The notes: generated by a model from the letters alone, not told the origin. Counted from the stretch's first letter, positions 15,460 through 24,383 are shown. The stretch is DNA of 64,000 bases from Devosia sp. (GCF_025809055.1 NZ_CP075529.1:2591501-2655500); one strand, 5' to 3'. A program made the numbers and translations.

Positions 15460-15530
15460 CAATCCTCCCGGCAACTGCGATTCTGAGCCTCTCATCCGCC
15501 GGTAGCAAGGTCAGCTCAACGTTGGGAAAA

Positions 15531-16742
15531 CTAAAGCTTTACGCCCTCGACGGTACTGACGGCGCCGCCCGCGCCGATCTTGCGGATCGTGAGGCCATAT
15601 TCGCTGCGGCCATTGCTGAGGAAGCGGAACAGCCCGTCCCGCCCGTTGAAGCCGGAGGGATTGGTCAGAAGGCTGGCATCATAGGGCACCGGTGCCAGCG
15701 ACAATGTGTTCACATTGGCAAGGATCGTCGCCGTATAGGCCATGGTGGCCATCTGCGGCGGCGGGCTGCCGAACCGGGCCTGGTAATCGGCTCTTATGGC
15801 CTCGAGCCCGCTGGCATCCACCGCCGGATAGATGGCACCGGCAAGACCCGGCTGGCTCGCCAGGCTCGCGTCATTGCTCCAGTCGGCCGAGCCCACCACC
15901 TGCATGAGTTCGCTGATCGCGCCGGCCTGCTGCAGGGCGCCGGCAAAGACCGGGGCGCTGGCGCGGTCGGGCATGAACAGCGCATCGATCGTGCCCATGT
16001 CGATCATCGGCTTGGCCTGCGCCACGATCTGACCCGCTTCGCTCACATCGCTGAAGGTATAGACGGCGCTGGGGGAAAACCCGATGGCCACGGCCTGTTG
16101 CCGGAAGGCGGTGGCCAGGGCCTCGCCATAGGGCGTGGCCGGAAACACGCCAGCGGGCGCGCGAAAACCCTGTTCGCGGATATAGGTCAGGGCCCGCTTC
16201 ATCTCCGCTTCGGGCAGGACATTGAGGACATAGACGCCAGGCCCGGCCGCATTGCCATTATTGGCAAAGCCGATGAGCGGCACATTGGCTGCCCGCGCCA
16301 CCGCGCCGGCCGCGCTCACCTGCTCGGCCATCAGCGGCCCCAGGATCAGCTTGGCGCCCTCGGCCACGGAAGCCTGCGCCGCACTCGTCGCCCCGGCCGC
16401 CGTCGTGCCGGTATCGCGCAGCGATATGGTGATGTTCTCGCCAATATTGGGATTGGCTTCGATGAAGGCCACGGCAAGGCGGCTGGCATTGGCCAGCGCG
16501 GTCCCCAGCTGCATGACGGCAGGCTCGCCGCTCAACGGCAGGATCAGCGCCACATTGACCGGCCCCCGCCCGAACCGCTCGGCCGGTGTCGTCGGCAGCG
16601 GCATGGGGGCAGGACCGGTAGCATCACTTCCCGCAGGCGCGTCCCAAGGCCAGGTCCGCGAACCCAGTTGCAGACCCGGCGCACACCCGGCCATCAGCCC
16701 GGCCAGCCCCAAAAGCACCGAACGGCGCGGCAGGGGTGCCAT
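15531..16742 (-). CDS. LpoA/YraM-like penicillin-binding protein activator lipoprotein
   Basis: About 403 residues. A lipoprotein signal (MAPLPRRSVLLGLAGLMAGC, lipobox LMAGC) is followed by a Pro-rich linker and a periplasmic-binding-protein fold beginning VNVALILPLSGEPAVMQLG. In enterobacteria LpoA activates PBP1A from the outer membrane; alphaproteobacterial relatives are annotated by this fold and by position beside rsmI-yraN, as here. It is divergent from rsmI. An upstream GTG (9 nt) could also start it. A solute-binding role cannot be excluded from sequence alone. Confidence 0.8.
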   Translation of the reverse strand: MAPLPRRSVLLGLAGLMAGCAPGLQLGSRTWPWDAPAGSDATGPAPMPLPTTPAERFGRGPVNVALILPLSGEPAVMQLGTALANASRLAVAFIEANPNIGENITISLRDTGTTAAGATSAAQASVAEGAKLILGPLMAEQVSAAGAVARAANVPLIGFANNGNAAGPGVYVLNVLPEAEMKRALTYIREQGFRAPAGVFPATPYGEALATAFRQQAVAIGFSPSAVYTFSDVSEAGQIVAQAKPMIDMGTIDALFMPDRASAPVFAGALQQAGAISELMQVVGSADWSNDASLASQPGLAGAIYPAVDASGLEAIRADYQARFGSPPPQMATMAYTATILANVNTLSLAPVPYDASLLTNPSGFNGRDGLFRFLSNGRSEYGLTIRKIGAGGAVSTVEGVKL

Positions 16743-16843
16743 TTTCTTCACCAGTGTCACGGTATGCGGTCCCAAACGCTCACTGTGTGTTAACAAAATC
16801 CCCCCATTTCGTTAAGCAAGCATTGAGACTGAAAAGGGCCGGC

Positions 16844-17731
16844 ATGAGCGAACAGCAGCGCGACTATTTCATTGCCGGCACGCCCTTTGCCGCCCCGCCG
16901 CTGCCGGCCGGCCTCTATGTCGTGGCCACCCCGATCGGCAATTTGCGCGATATCACCTTGCGCGCGCTGGAAGTTCTGGCGGCCGCCGAACTGGTCCTCT
17001 GTGAGGACACCCGCACGTCCGCCAAACTGCTCGATCACTATGGCATCAAGGCAAAACGTCAGGCTTTTCATGATCATAACGAGCGCGAGCGCGCCGACGA
17101 CATTGCCGCTCGCATCGCCGCCGGCGCCGCGATTGCCCTGATTTCCGATGCCGGAACGCCGCTCTTGTCCGATCCGGGCTTTCCCCTGATCCGGGTCCTG
17201 GCAGAACAGGATCTGCCGGTCTTTCCCATCCCGGGCGCCTCGGCGCTTCTGTCCGCGCTGGTGGTCGCGGGCCTGCCCACCGATGCGTTCGCCTTTCACG
17301 GCTTCCTGCCGCCCAAGGCCGGCGCCAGGGTCAATGCCTTGAAAAAGCACATGGATTCACGTGAAACACTGGTGTTCTACGAATCCCCCCGCCGCCTGGC
17401 CGATACGCTTCAGGCCATGGCCGAAACCTTCGGGGATCGCCCGGCCGCCGTGGCCCTGGAGTTGACCAAGCGGTTCGAGCGGACGCATCGCGGCCTGTTG
17501 TCGGAGCTGGCCAGCCAGTTCGCCCAGGGCGAGACCAAGGGCGAGGCGGTCATCGTGGTTTCTGGCGCCACCCAGGCATCCACGCCGGATGCCGCCGATT
17601 GGCAGGCGGAATTATCCGAGGCCATGAAGGACCAGCCCGTCCGCGCCGCCGTCGATGAAATTGCCGCCCGCTACGGCCTCAGGCGCAAGGATGTCTATGA
17701 TGCAGCGCTCGCGCTCAAAGACGCCCGATAG
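16844..17731 (+). CDS. rsmI: 16S rRNA (cytidine-1402-2'-O)-methyltransferase
   Basis: SAM-dependent methyltransferase that 2'-O-methylates C1402 in the ribosomal P site. 295 residues with the tetrapyrrole-methylase fold: YVVATPIGNLRDITLRA, LCEDTRTSAKLLDHY, ALISDAGTPLLSDPG and FPIPGASALLSALV. The ATG giving MSEQQRDYF was chosen because AAAAGGG precedes it and the frame upstream is not family-like. It overlaps yraN, with gshB following, so the three probably form an operon. A parS-like sequence lies inside the gene at 17353-17368. Confidence 0.96.
   Translation: MSEQQRDYFIAGTPFAAPPLPAGLYVVATPIGNLRDITLRALEVLAAAELVLCEDTRTSAKLLDHYGIKAKRQAFHDHNERERADDIAARIAAGAAIALISDAGTPLLSDPGFPLIRVLAEQDLPVFPIPGASALLSALVVAGLPTDAFAFHGFLPPKAGARVNALKKHMDSRETLVFYESPRRLADTLQAMAETFGDRPAAVALELTKRFERTHRGLLSELASQFAQGETKGEAVIVVSGATQASTPDAADWQAELSEAMKDQPVRAAVDEIAARYGLRRKDVYDAALALKDAR
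17353..17368. other. parS-like ParB-binding site, copy 2 (inside rsmI)
   Basis: GGATTCACGTGAAACA, two mismatches from TGTTNCACGTGAAACA. It falls within coding sequence, as many real parS sites do. Confidence 0.4.
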
Positions 17732-18086
17732 CGCCCGCCGCGCGGCCGAACGCAGGGGCCATCGCGCCGAACGCCTGGCGGAAATCTATCTCCTGGCCAA
17801 GTTCTACCGCATCCGCGACCGGCGCTTCAAAACGCCGGTCGGGGAAATCGATCTTGTCGTCGAAAAGGCCGGTGCCATTGTCTTTGTCGAGGTAAAAGCG
17901 CGTATGCGCGGCACCGAGGAAGCCGCCGCCATGGCCGGGGTCAACCGGTCTCGGATCACCCGCGCCGCGCAATATTGGCTGGCCCGCAACCCCTCCCTTT
18001 CCAATCGCGATATGCGGTTCGATGTGATTTTCCTTGCGCCCGGCCGCTGGCCACGCCATCTCATCAATGCCTTTTCCGCAGCCTGA
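17697..18086 (+). CDS. yraN: YraN/UPF0102 family endonuclease-like protein
   Basis: 129 residues. The family core is visible: RRGHRAERLAEIYLLAKFY, then VGEIDLVVEKAGAIVFVEVKAR, which carries the E-x-D...E-V-K pattern of the restriction-endonuclease fold. The function is not established. The start lies within the end of rsmI (overlap about 35 nt) after AAGG; neighbouring ATGs 6 nt before and 3 nt after are alternatives. gshB begins 8 nt after its stop. Confidence 0.88.
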   Translation: MMQRSRSKTPDSARRAAERRGHRAERLAEIYLLAKFYRIRDRRFKTPVGEIDLVVEKAGAIVFVEVKARMRGTEEAAAMAGVNRSRITRAAQYWLARNPSLSNRDMRFDVIFLAPGRWPRHLINAFSAA

Positions 18087-18094
18087 GCAGTTCA

Positions 18095-19039
18095 ATGACC
18101 CTCAAAGTCGCAGTCCAGATGGACCATGTCGCCACCATCAATCCCACGGGCGATTCGACCTTCGCCATGATGCTGGAGGCCCAGGCCCGCGGGCATGAAC
18201 TGGTCCACTACACGCCCGATACGCTCTCCATGCGCGATAACAGCGTCAGCGCGCTGGTCCAACCGATCACGGTGACCGACGCGGAAAAGGGCCGCCATTT
18301 TTCCCTTGGCGAGGCCGCGCGCGTGGATCTGGCGAGCCAGGATGTGGTGCTGATGCGCCAGGACCCGCCCTTCGACATGAATTACATCACGCTGACGCAC
18401 CTGCTCGAGCGCATCCATCCCAGGACCCTGGTGGTCAATCCGCCCGCCGCCGTGCGCAATGCGCCCGAAAAGATCCTCGTCACCGAATTTCCGGAGCTGA
18501 TGCCGCCGACCCTGGTCACGCGCGACCGGGCCGAGATCCATGCTTTCCGCAAGGAGCACGGCAATATCATCGTCAAGCCGCTCTACGGCAATGGCGGGGC
18601 CGGCGTGTTCTTCATCCAGGAAGGCGACCATAACCTGGCCAGCCTGCTCGAACTGTTCGAGGCCAATTATCGCGAGCCGTTCATGATCCAGCGCTACCTG
18701 CCGGACGTGCGCAAGGGCGACAAGCGCATCATCATCGTGGATGGCGAGCCGGTCATGGGCCTCAACCGCATCCCCGCCGACGGCGAGGCGCGCTCCAACA
18801 TGCATGTGGGTGGGCGCCCCGAGCTTTCCCCGCTGACCGAGCGCGAACTGGAAATCTGCGCGACGATCGCCCCCGCGCTCAAGGAGCGGGACATGATCTT
18901 TGTCGGCATCGATGTCATCGGCGGCTATCTGACCGAAATCAACGTCACCTCGCCCACCGGCATCCGCGAAATCAAACGCTTCGGCGGCCCCGACATCGCC
19001 GCCCTGATCTGGAACGCCATCGAAAAACGTCGGGCATAG
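18095..19039 (+). CDS. gshB: Glutathione synthetase
   Basis: ATP-dependent ligase joining gamma-glutamylcysteine and glycine. 314 residues with an ATP-grasp fold: MTLKVAVQMDHVATINP at the start, MRQDPPFDMNYIT, HGNIIVKPLYGNGGAGVFF (glycine-rich ATP loop), GDKRIIIVDGEPVMG and TEINVTSPTGIREI at the C-terminus. It starts 8 nt after yraN; the longer in-frame extension overlaps yraN and is not family-like. Probably the last gene of the rsmI-yraN-gshB operon. Confidence 0.97.
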   Translation: MTLKVAVQMDHVATINPTGDSTFAMMLEAQARGHELVHYTPDTLSMRDNSVSALVQPITVTDAEKGRHFSLGEAARVDLASQDVVLMRQDPPFDMNYITLTHLLERIHPRTLVVNPPAAVRNAPEKILVTEFPELMPPTLVTRDRAEIHAFRKEHGNIIVKPLYGNGGAGVFFIQEGDHNLASLLELFEANYREPFMIQRYLPDVRKGDKRIIIVDGEPVMGLNRIPADGEARSNMHVGGRPELSPLTERELEICATIAPALKERDMIFVGIDVIGGYLTEINVTSPTGIREIKRFGGPDIAALIWNAIEKRRA

Positions 19040-19045
19040 CGTGCG

Positions 19046-20035
19046 ATGCCGCCGCTCGGGAATATCGTCGAGGGCAGTGTTGCGTCGGCAATCGAGCAGG
19101 GGATCCCATCGTCAATTGCTGTCCATTTCGGTGGCGAATTCTATTCACATGTGCACGGCTTCTGGCCTTCGGGCCGGGCCGTCGAACCTTCTGACCCCTT
19201 CTATGCCGCCAGCCTTGCCAAGCAGATCACGGGGGCAGCCGTCGCTTGTCTGGTGCGCGATGGTCGTCTCGCGGCCGGTGCACGCGCATCCGACATCCTG
19301 ACCGAAGACCGCGCCTGGCTTGGCGCCATTACCATTGGACACCTCCTGCATCACACCGGCGGGCTGCCTGCCGCCGGGGTTTTGGAAGCCATGTGTTCGG
19401 CAACGCGTTGGACAGATGAGCTTGTTTTTGAGCGTCTCAGGCAAATGCCGCGGCTCATTGATCCTGGCCTTGAGCACAACTACTCAAATGCGGGCTACGT
19501 CGTGTTGGCGCGCGTGGTCGAGCGCATTTCCGGGCTCCTGTTTGCCGAATTTGTTCGCCAAGCGATTCTTGACCCACTGGGATTGGGCGAGATGTGCGTT
19601 TCGGCGCGTTCTGGTCACCCGCAGAGCGAACAATGGGGCTTGTTGGGCCCAGTCCTGCCTCTCTCCCGAGGGGATGGAGGGATTTGGACCACCGCGCGTG
19701 CTTTTGTAACGTGGTTGCAGTCGCAGAACAGCAATGAACTCGGTCTGGAAAGTTTGGTCACAACGGACACAACCCTGAGGGACGGTTCGCCCGTGGGTTA
19801 TGGTTGGGGCCTGGGCCTGCGAACATTCGCTGGTACCAGGGCCTACATTCACGGGGGAGGCTGGCCCGGAGCGAGTGCGAAGATCATCCGCTCCCCGAGC
19901 CTGGATCTGGCCCTTGTCGGGCTTGCGGCTGGCCCTCAGGCGCAGTCGATCCAGGCCGTTGTTGATGCGCTTTACGCGCGGCTAGCCGGTGACGCCGCGC
20001 CCCACGGGGTTGGCGGCATGGCCCAAATGTCCTAG
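19046..20035 (+). CDS. Serine hydrolase, beta-lactamase class C/D-Ala-D-Ala carboxypeptidase fold
   Basis: 329 residues. The active-site triad motifs of the penicillin-binding fold are present: SLAK (S-x-x-K) near residue 57, YSN (Y-x-N) in LEHNYSNAGYVV near 150, and HGG in AYIHGGGWPGA near 270. No signal peptide is visible, so it is probably cytoplasmic; substrates of such esterase/peptidase relatives vary and cannot be assigned. It begins 6 nt after gshB, but its codon use is less GC-biased at third positions than its neighbours, which hints at a later acquisition. Confidence 0.78.
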   Translation: MPPLGNIVEGSVASAIEQGIPSSIAVHFGGEFYSHVHGFWPSGRAVEPSDPFYAASLAKQITGAAVACLVRDGRLAAGARASDILTEDRAWLGAITIGHLLHHTGGLPAAGVLEAMCSATRWTDELVFERLRQMPRLIDPGLEHNYSNAGYVVLARVVERISGLLFAEFVRQAILDPLGLGEMCVSARSGHPQSEQWGLLGPVLPLSRGDGGIWTTARAFVTWLQSQNSNELGLESLVTTDTTLRDGSPVGYGWGLGLRTFAGTRAYIHGGGWPGASAKIIRSPSLDLALVGLAAGPQAQSIQAVVDALYARLAGDAAPHGVGGMAQMS

Positions 20036-20062
20036 TGCTGGGGCGTCACGCCGGGGGCCGCC

Positions 20063-20695
20063 ATGAATACCTTTCTTGTTGCTTTTGCCACGCTGTTCGC
20101 CACAGTCGGCGTGGCCGATATCGCCTTCATCTTTGCGGCCCTGACCAAGGACAATACCCCGGCCCAGCGGCGAGCCTTTGCCATCCGCGGCACCCTTGTG
20201 GCGCTGGCGATCCTTTTGTTCTTCGGCCTTTTGGGCAATGCCATCCTCGATGTGTTCGGCATTACCATCCCGGCGTTGCGCACGGCCGGCGGCGTCCTGC
20301 TCCTGCTCATCGCCATCGACATGGTCTTTGCCCGCCATTCCGGCGGTACCGGCACGACCGACGAGGAAGAGGACGAAGCCAAGCACTCTCCCGATATTTC
20401 CATCTTTCCCCTGGCCATGCCGCTGATGGCCGGCCCCGGCGCCATCAGCGCGGTGATCCTTTTGACCACCAGTGCCAAGTCCGACCTCGAATTCTGGTTG
20501 GTCCTGCTGGCTGTTGTCGCGACCCTGCTTCTCGCTTTCCTCACCCTGCTGATCGCCATACCCATCCAGCGCCTGCTGGGTCTGACCGGGCTATCGGTGG
20601 TATCGCGTGTGGTGGGCATCCTGCTGGCGGCTCTGGCCGTGCAGTTCGTGTTCGACGGCATCCGCACCAGCGGGCTTCTGGGCGCTGCTGCCTGA
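20063..20695 (+). CDS. MarC family integral membrane protein
   Basis: 210 residues with about six membrane segments. Family landmarks are the first helix VAFATLFATVGVADIAFIF, RAFAIRGTLVALAILLFFGLL, PALRTAGGVLLLLIAIDM and FPLAMPLMAGPGAISAVI. A charged cytoplasmic loop (TTDEEEDEAKHSPD) lies mid-protein. Despite the name (multiple antibiotic resistance) the function of MarC proteins is unknown. It follows the serine hydrolase by 27 nt. Confidence 0.88.
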   Translation: MNTFLVAFATLFATVGVADIAFIFAALTKDNTPAQRRAFAIRGTLVALAILLFFGLLGNAILDVFGITIPALRTAGGVLLLLIAIDMVFARHSGGTGTTDEEEDEAKHSPDISIFPLAMPLMAGPGAISAVILLTTSAKSDLEFWLVLLAVVATLLLAFLTLLIAIPIQRLLGLTGLSVVSRVVGILLAALAVQFVFDGIRTSGLLGAAA

Positions 20696-20723
20696 TCGCC
20701 TCAATTTGACGAAAATTGCATTG

Positions 20724-20739
20724 TTAATCAAAACTTAAC
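20724..20739 (+). promoter_or_regulatory. CtrA-like site TTAA-N7-TTAAC
   Basis: TTAATCAAAACTTAAC matches the full CtrA consensus TTAA-N7-TTAAC. It lies about 70 nt before a small secreted-peptide frame, in the only AT-rich spot of the gap. Confidence 0.4.
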
Positions 20740-20808
20740 GCTGTATTTGACCCCGGCCGATGCCGCGCGCAGAGATGATCAAGCGTCCAATTCAGGATGG
20801 GTTGATCC

Positions 20809-20931
20809 ATGCGCCTTGCCGTTGCCGTGACCCTGCTGATATTTGCCATTCTCGCCACCAGCGCCGCCAGTTCGGGTGCCGCCTGGTCCGAAATGCTCAC
20901 ACCGCCCGATGTAAGTTTCGCGAGCTATTGA
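20809..20931 (+). CDS. Putative 40-residue exported or membrane peptide
   Basis: A short frame: M-R-L-A followed by the hydrophobic VAVTLLIFAILATSAASSG, then AAWSEMLTPPDVSFASY. AGGATGGG lies 7 nt before the ATG, and a CtrA-like site and AT-rich DNA precede it. This looks like a signal or membrane segment with a tiny mature part. Its last 7 nt overlap the end of the convergent SGNH hydrolase gene. No family recognised. Confidence 0.45.
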   Translation: MRLAVAVTLLIFAILATSAASSGAAWSEMLTPPDVSFASY

Positions 20932-22154
20932 GCCGCGGCCGGGTCGTCGTCCACCTGCTCGGGGTCGACTCCGAGACCAAAGGCATCGACGCGCCCCACC
21001 GGCGCTTCCATGAGTTGCTCAAGTGAAAACGTCGTGCCGGTTGCCGTTTCCGCCCCCGTCGCCAGGAGCAGATCGGTGGCGCGTTGTGGCGCCCGGCTGA
21101 GCGGCAGAACCGCCCCGGCGACCTCGAGCAGCCTTGTCTGGCCGAGACCCTGATAGGGCGGCCGCAACATGGCGGCGGCATCGGTGCCCGACAGGGGGTC
21201 GGCAATGGCGACGGACAGGCCGCCACCGCGATAGAAGGTGCGCATTGACTGGCTGATGTAAAATGCCAGCTTGTCTGACCCGGCGGCCGAGAAATGGATG
21301 CCGTCGTCCTTGCGCATGCGGGCATTCTGGCCGCTGACATCGGGCCCGTAGGCGGAATATTTGCCGTCTTCTCCCAGGAACCGGTCATAGATATCGATGA
21401 ATTCGGCACCGCCCGAAAACGCCGCCAGCTTCTGCAGATTGCTGATCTGGCTGATGGCGGTCGAATATTCGCTGCGCGACATGGGCGGCAGGCCGATCCA
21501 GATCACCGGCTTGCGGGCCGTGCGCAGCGCGCCCAGAAAATTGCCGAGCCGCGCCCGGTAGGCAGCGGTCCACTGATCGGTCAGCGGCGCCAGACTCGTG
21601 CCGTCGCTGCGCAGTTCCTGCCGGTCATTGATGCCGATAATGACCACGGCCAGATCAAAACTGTCAGCAGCGATCTGCTCGGTGATGGCCTTGTTCCAGT
21701 CGAAATAATCGTCGCGGACGAAACCGGATGAGCCAACGCCCTGGCCGATCACGACCAGATTGGGGTCCTCGGCATAGAAGCGCTCGAGAGCCTTGGCGAG
21801 ATCAACCGCCAGGGAATCGCCGAACACGGCCAGCCGCGTGGCGCCGGGCGCCTTTTCAACCAGGGGCTTGGGCGGCGGTAGCGCCGCCGGGGCCGGCGCC
21901 ACCTGGCGGGGCTGGGTCTGGCGCTGTTGTTGCTGAACGGGGGGTGGCGCCTGTTTCTGTTCGTCCCCGAACAGGAGATCGAACAGCGTCCGCGGGCGGC
22001 GTTGTTCCTGCTGCGCCACCTCGAAACGATCGCCAAGGCCAGTCTGGGCCTGAACCGGCACTGCGCCGGTCCAGGCAACAAGGACAAACAGTACCAGCGC
22101 AACTATTCGGGCCATGGGCGCCATCGCTTGGGAAAGACTTTTGGATTTTAGCAT
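20925..22154 (-). CDS. SGNH/GDSL hydrolase (DUF459-like), periplasmic
   Basis: 409 residues. A signal peptide (about 1-36, ending AVPVQAQ) is followed by a Gln/Pro-rich linker (about 65-100) and a hydrolase domain with the four SGNH blocks: FGDSLAVDL (serine, about 112-114), GQGVGSSGF (Gly), IIGINDRQ (Asn) and DGIHFSAAG (Asp/His). Such enzymes are esterases or acyltransferases; several act on cell-envelope glycans, but no substrate can be read here. It is convergent with the upstream genes and followed on its strand by nothing close. In-frame ATGs 30 and 39 nt inside are alternative starts. Confidence 0.82.
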   Translation of the reverse strand: MLKSKSLSQAMAPMARIVALVLFVLVAWTGAVPVQAQTGLGDRFEVAQQEQRRPRTLFDLLFGDEQKQAPPPVQQQQRQTQPRQVAPAPAALPPPKPLVEKAPGATRLAVFGDSLAVDLAKALERFYAEDPNLVVIGQGVGSSGFVRDDYFDWNKAITEQIAADSFDLAVVIIGINDRQELRSDGTSLAPLTDQWTAAYRARLGNFLGALRTARKPVIWIGLPPMSRSEYSTAISQISNLQKLAAFSGGAEFIDIYDRFLGEDGKYSAYGPDVSGQNARMRKDDGIHFSAAGSDKLAFYISQSMRTFYRGGGLSVAIADPLSGTDAAAMLRPPYQGLGQTRLLEVAGAVLPLSRAPQRATDLLLATGAETATGTTFSLEQLMEAPVGRVDAFGLGVDPEQVDDDPAAAQ

Positions 22155-22190
22155 CTGCCCCGCGCCTTGGCCACGGCGCTCAAGGTGGGT

Positions 22191-23390
22191 TTACTGGCCC
22201 GCCGCCATCAGGCTTTCATAGGCCTGCCGGGTGACGAAACCATCGGCAACCTGGCCCATCTGCGCCTGGAAGCGCGCATAGGCGGCCTGGGTGACCGGTC
22301 CGATGCGGCCGTCAACGGCACCGGCATAAAAGCCGAGCTGCCCCAGCTTTTCCTGAATGGCCTTGCGCTGCGCCAGATTGGGGAAACTGGTACTGCGTGG
22401 CCAGGGGGTGACAAAGGCGCCCCCGCCCTTGAGCCGGTCGGTGAGATGGGCCACCGCCATGGCGTAGCTGTCGGAGAAATTGTAGCCCTTGAAGACAAGG
22501 TAGTTGCCGGTCATCAGGAATTTCGGGCCATCCTTGCCGGCCGGAACATAGAGAAAAACCGGGATATCGAGCGATCCGAACGGACGTCCGGCAACGCGGG
22601 TAATGCCGCGCTCGGCAAAGAAACTGATCGGCCGCATCTGTTCGCGATCGGCCAGCAGATAGTCGAACCCGACGGGAACATCCACCTCGAAACCCCAGTC
22701 GAGTCCAGGCTGATAACCCAGCCGGCGCAGGTAGGTGGCGCTGGTGGCAAGGGCATCGGGCAACGAATTGTGCAGATCGACGCGATTGTCGCCATCGCCG
22801 TCGGTACCGTGGGCGATCACATTGGATGGATTGACCTGAAGATGGCCGATGGCGCCGGCCCATGAGCCCACCGGTGACACGCCGCCATTGGCTTCCGTCA
22901 GGCGCAGCGCCGCGACGAGATCAGCCTTGTCCTCGACGAAGCGGCTGCGCTGTTGCCAGGCGACCGTTGCCAGCGAGCGCACGATGGGCCGGATCAGGCC
23001 GTCATTGGACAGGACAGCGCCATAGTCTGTCTCCATGCCCCAGATGGCGCCCAGCACATAGGGGTCGACGCCGTAAGTCTGGCCCACGGCAGAAAACAGG
23101 TCGCTATTGCGGCTCAGCGCGGTCCGGCCCCGCTCGATGCGCCCGGCGGTGACGCGGGCGTCCAGATAGTCCCACATCGGCGTCGTGAATTCGGGCTGGG
23201 TCTCGACCAGGTTCGGCACGCGCGGATCGGGTGTGAGGCCGCTCATGGCCCGATCATAGGCCGCGGCGCTGACGCCGCCGGCCAGGGCCTCGGCTCTGAA
23301 TTGCGCAACGAAAGCGTCAAAGCTGCCCGCCGGCTGTGCCGACGCGGCCGGGGCAATGAGCATGGTGAGGGCGATCCAGAGCGCGCGCAT
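22191..23390 (-). CDS. MltB-type lytic murein transglycosylase
   Basis: 399 residues. A signal peptide (MRALWIALTMLIAPAASA) precedes an SLT-2/MltB catalytic domain (about 22-325) whose catalytic glutamate lies in AIWGMETDYGAV. The family segments GAIGHLQVNPSNV, DLHNSLPDALATSATYLRRL and FLMTGNYLVFKGYN follow. A C-terminal peptidoglycan-binding domain (about 335-397: RKAIQEKLGQLGFY, DGRIGPVTQAAYARFQ) completes it. It cleaves glycan strands, forming 1,6-anhydro ends, in the periplasm. It lies 6 nt after galE on the same strand, so the two are probably co-transcribed. Confidence 0.93.
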   Translation of the reverse strand: MRALWIALTMLIAPAASAQPAGSFDAFVAQFRAEALAGGVSAAAYDRAMSGLTPDPRVPNLVETQPEFTTPMWDYLDARVTAGRIERGRTALSRNSDLFSAVGQTYGVDPYVLGAIWGMETDYGAVLSNDGLIRPIVRSLATVAWQQRSRFVEDKADLVAALRLTEANGGVSPVGSWAGAIGHLQVNPSNVIAHGTDGDGDNRVDLHNSLPDALATSATYLRRLGYQPGLDWGFEVDVPVGFDYLLADREQMRPISFFAERGITRVAGRPFGSLDIPVFLYVPAGKDGPKFLMTGNYLVFKGYNFSDSYAMAVAHLTDRLKGGGAFVTPWPRSTSFPNLAQRKAIQEKLGQLGFYAGAVDGRIGPVTQAAYARFQAQMGQVADGFVTRQAYESLMAAGQ

Positions 23391-23396
23391 GCCGGG

Positions 23397-24383
23397 CTAC
23401 CGGTTTCGGGTCATCAGATGACGTTCCCAGGCATAGGCGGTTTCCACGATTTCCTTGAGATCGTCGTGCTTCGGCTGCCAGCCGAGAAGCGTGCGCACCT
23501 TCTCACCGGTGGCGGTAATCGAGGCCGGGTCGCCGGCACGCCGCGGACCCTCATCGGCCCGCAGCATGACGCCTGACACCTCGCGCACCGTGTCGACGAC
23601 TTCGCGCACCGAATAGCCCTGCCCATAGGCACAATTGAGCGTCGTGCTTTCCCCGCCCTTGCGCAAATGGCCAAGCAGCAGCGCATGAGCGGCGATGAGA
23701 TCGGTGACGTGGATATAGTCGCGCACGCCGGTGCCGTCCGGTGTCTCGTAGTCCGTGCCGAAAATGTCCATCTTTTCGCGCTGCCCCAGCGCCACCTGGC
23801 ACGCCACCTTGATGAGATGGGTCGCTGCGGGGGTCGACTGGCCCGAGCGCTTGCCAGGATCGGCACCGGCGACGTTGAAATAGCGCAGCACGCCATAGGT
23901 GATGTCATGGGCTGCAGCCACATCGGCCAGCATCCATTCGGTCATCAGTTTCGACCGGCCATAGGGTGACATGGGGTTGAGCGGGGTGGTCTCGACGACG
24001 GGCGCGAGGCCGGTCATGCCATAGACCGCCGCCGTCGAAGAAAAGATGAAGTGCTTGACCCCGCCACGGACGGCGGCCTCGATCAGGTTGCGCGAGGTGG
24101 CGGTATTGTTCGCATAATATTTGAGCGGATTGGACACTGATTCGGGCACCACGATCGAGCCGGCGAAATGCACGATCTCGGTGATGCCGTATTGCTTGAT
24201 AAGGCCGGTGACGCGGTCGATATCACCGGCATTGCCCGCTTCGAAGCGGGCGCGGCCATCGATGGCCCAGTCGAATCCGGTGACAAGATTGTCCAGCACA
24301 ACAACATCTTCACCACTATCGGCCAGGTTCAGAACCATATGACTGCCGATATATCCGGCACCGCCAGTGACCAACACGGCCAT
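23397..24383 (-). CDS. galE: UDP-glucose 4-epimerase
   Basis: Interconverts UDP-glucose and UDP-galactose for envelope polysaccharides. 328 residues of the extended short-chain dehydrogenase type: VTGGAGYIGSHMVLNL binds NAD at the N-terminus, FSSTAAVYG holds the catalytic Ser/Thr region, and YGRSK gives Tyr and Lys of the YxxxK pair. GVRDYIHVTDLIAAH is a classic GalE segment. It is divergent from galU across a 109-nt promoter region, linking both genes to UDP-sugar supply. Confidence 0.95.
   Translation of the reverse strand: MAVLVTGGAGYIGSHMVLNLADSGEDVVVLDNLVTGFDWAIDGRARFEAGNAGDIDRVTGLIKQYGITEIVHFAGSIVVPESVSNPLKYYANNTATSRNLIEAAVRGGVKHFIFSSTAAVYGMTGLAPVVETTPLNPMSPYGRSKLMTEWMLADVAAAHDITYGVLRYFNVAGADPGKRSGQSTPAATHLIKVACQVALGQREKMDIFGTDYETPDGTGVRDYIHVTDLIAAHALLLGHLRKGGESTTLNCAYGQGYSVREVVDTVREVSGVMLRADEGPRRAGDPASITATGEKVRTLLGWQPKHDDLKEIVETAYAWERHLMTRNR

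Noticed and set aside
15261..16793. 510-codon plus-strand open frame over the LpoA-like gene
   Set aside because: Antisense shadow rich in Arg/Gly/His; the opposite strand encodes a lipoprotein with a clear lipobox.
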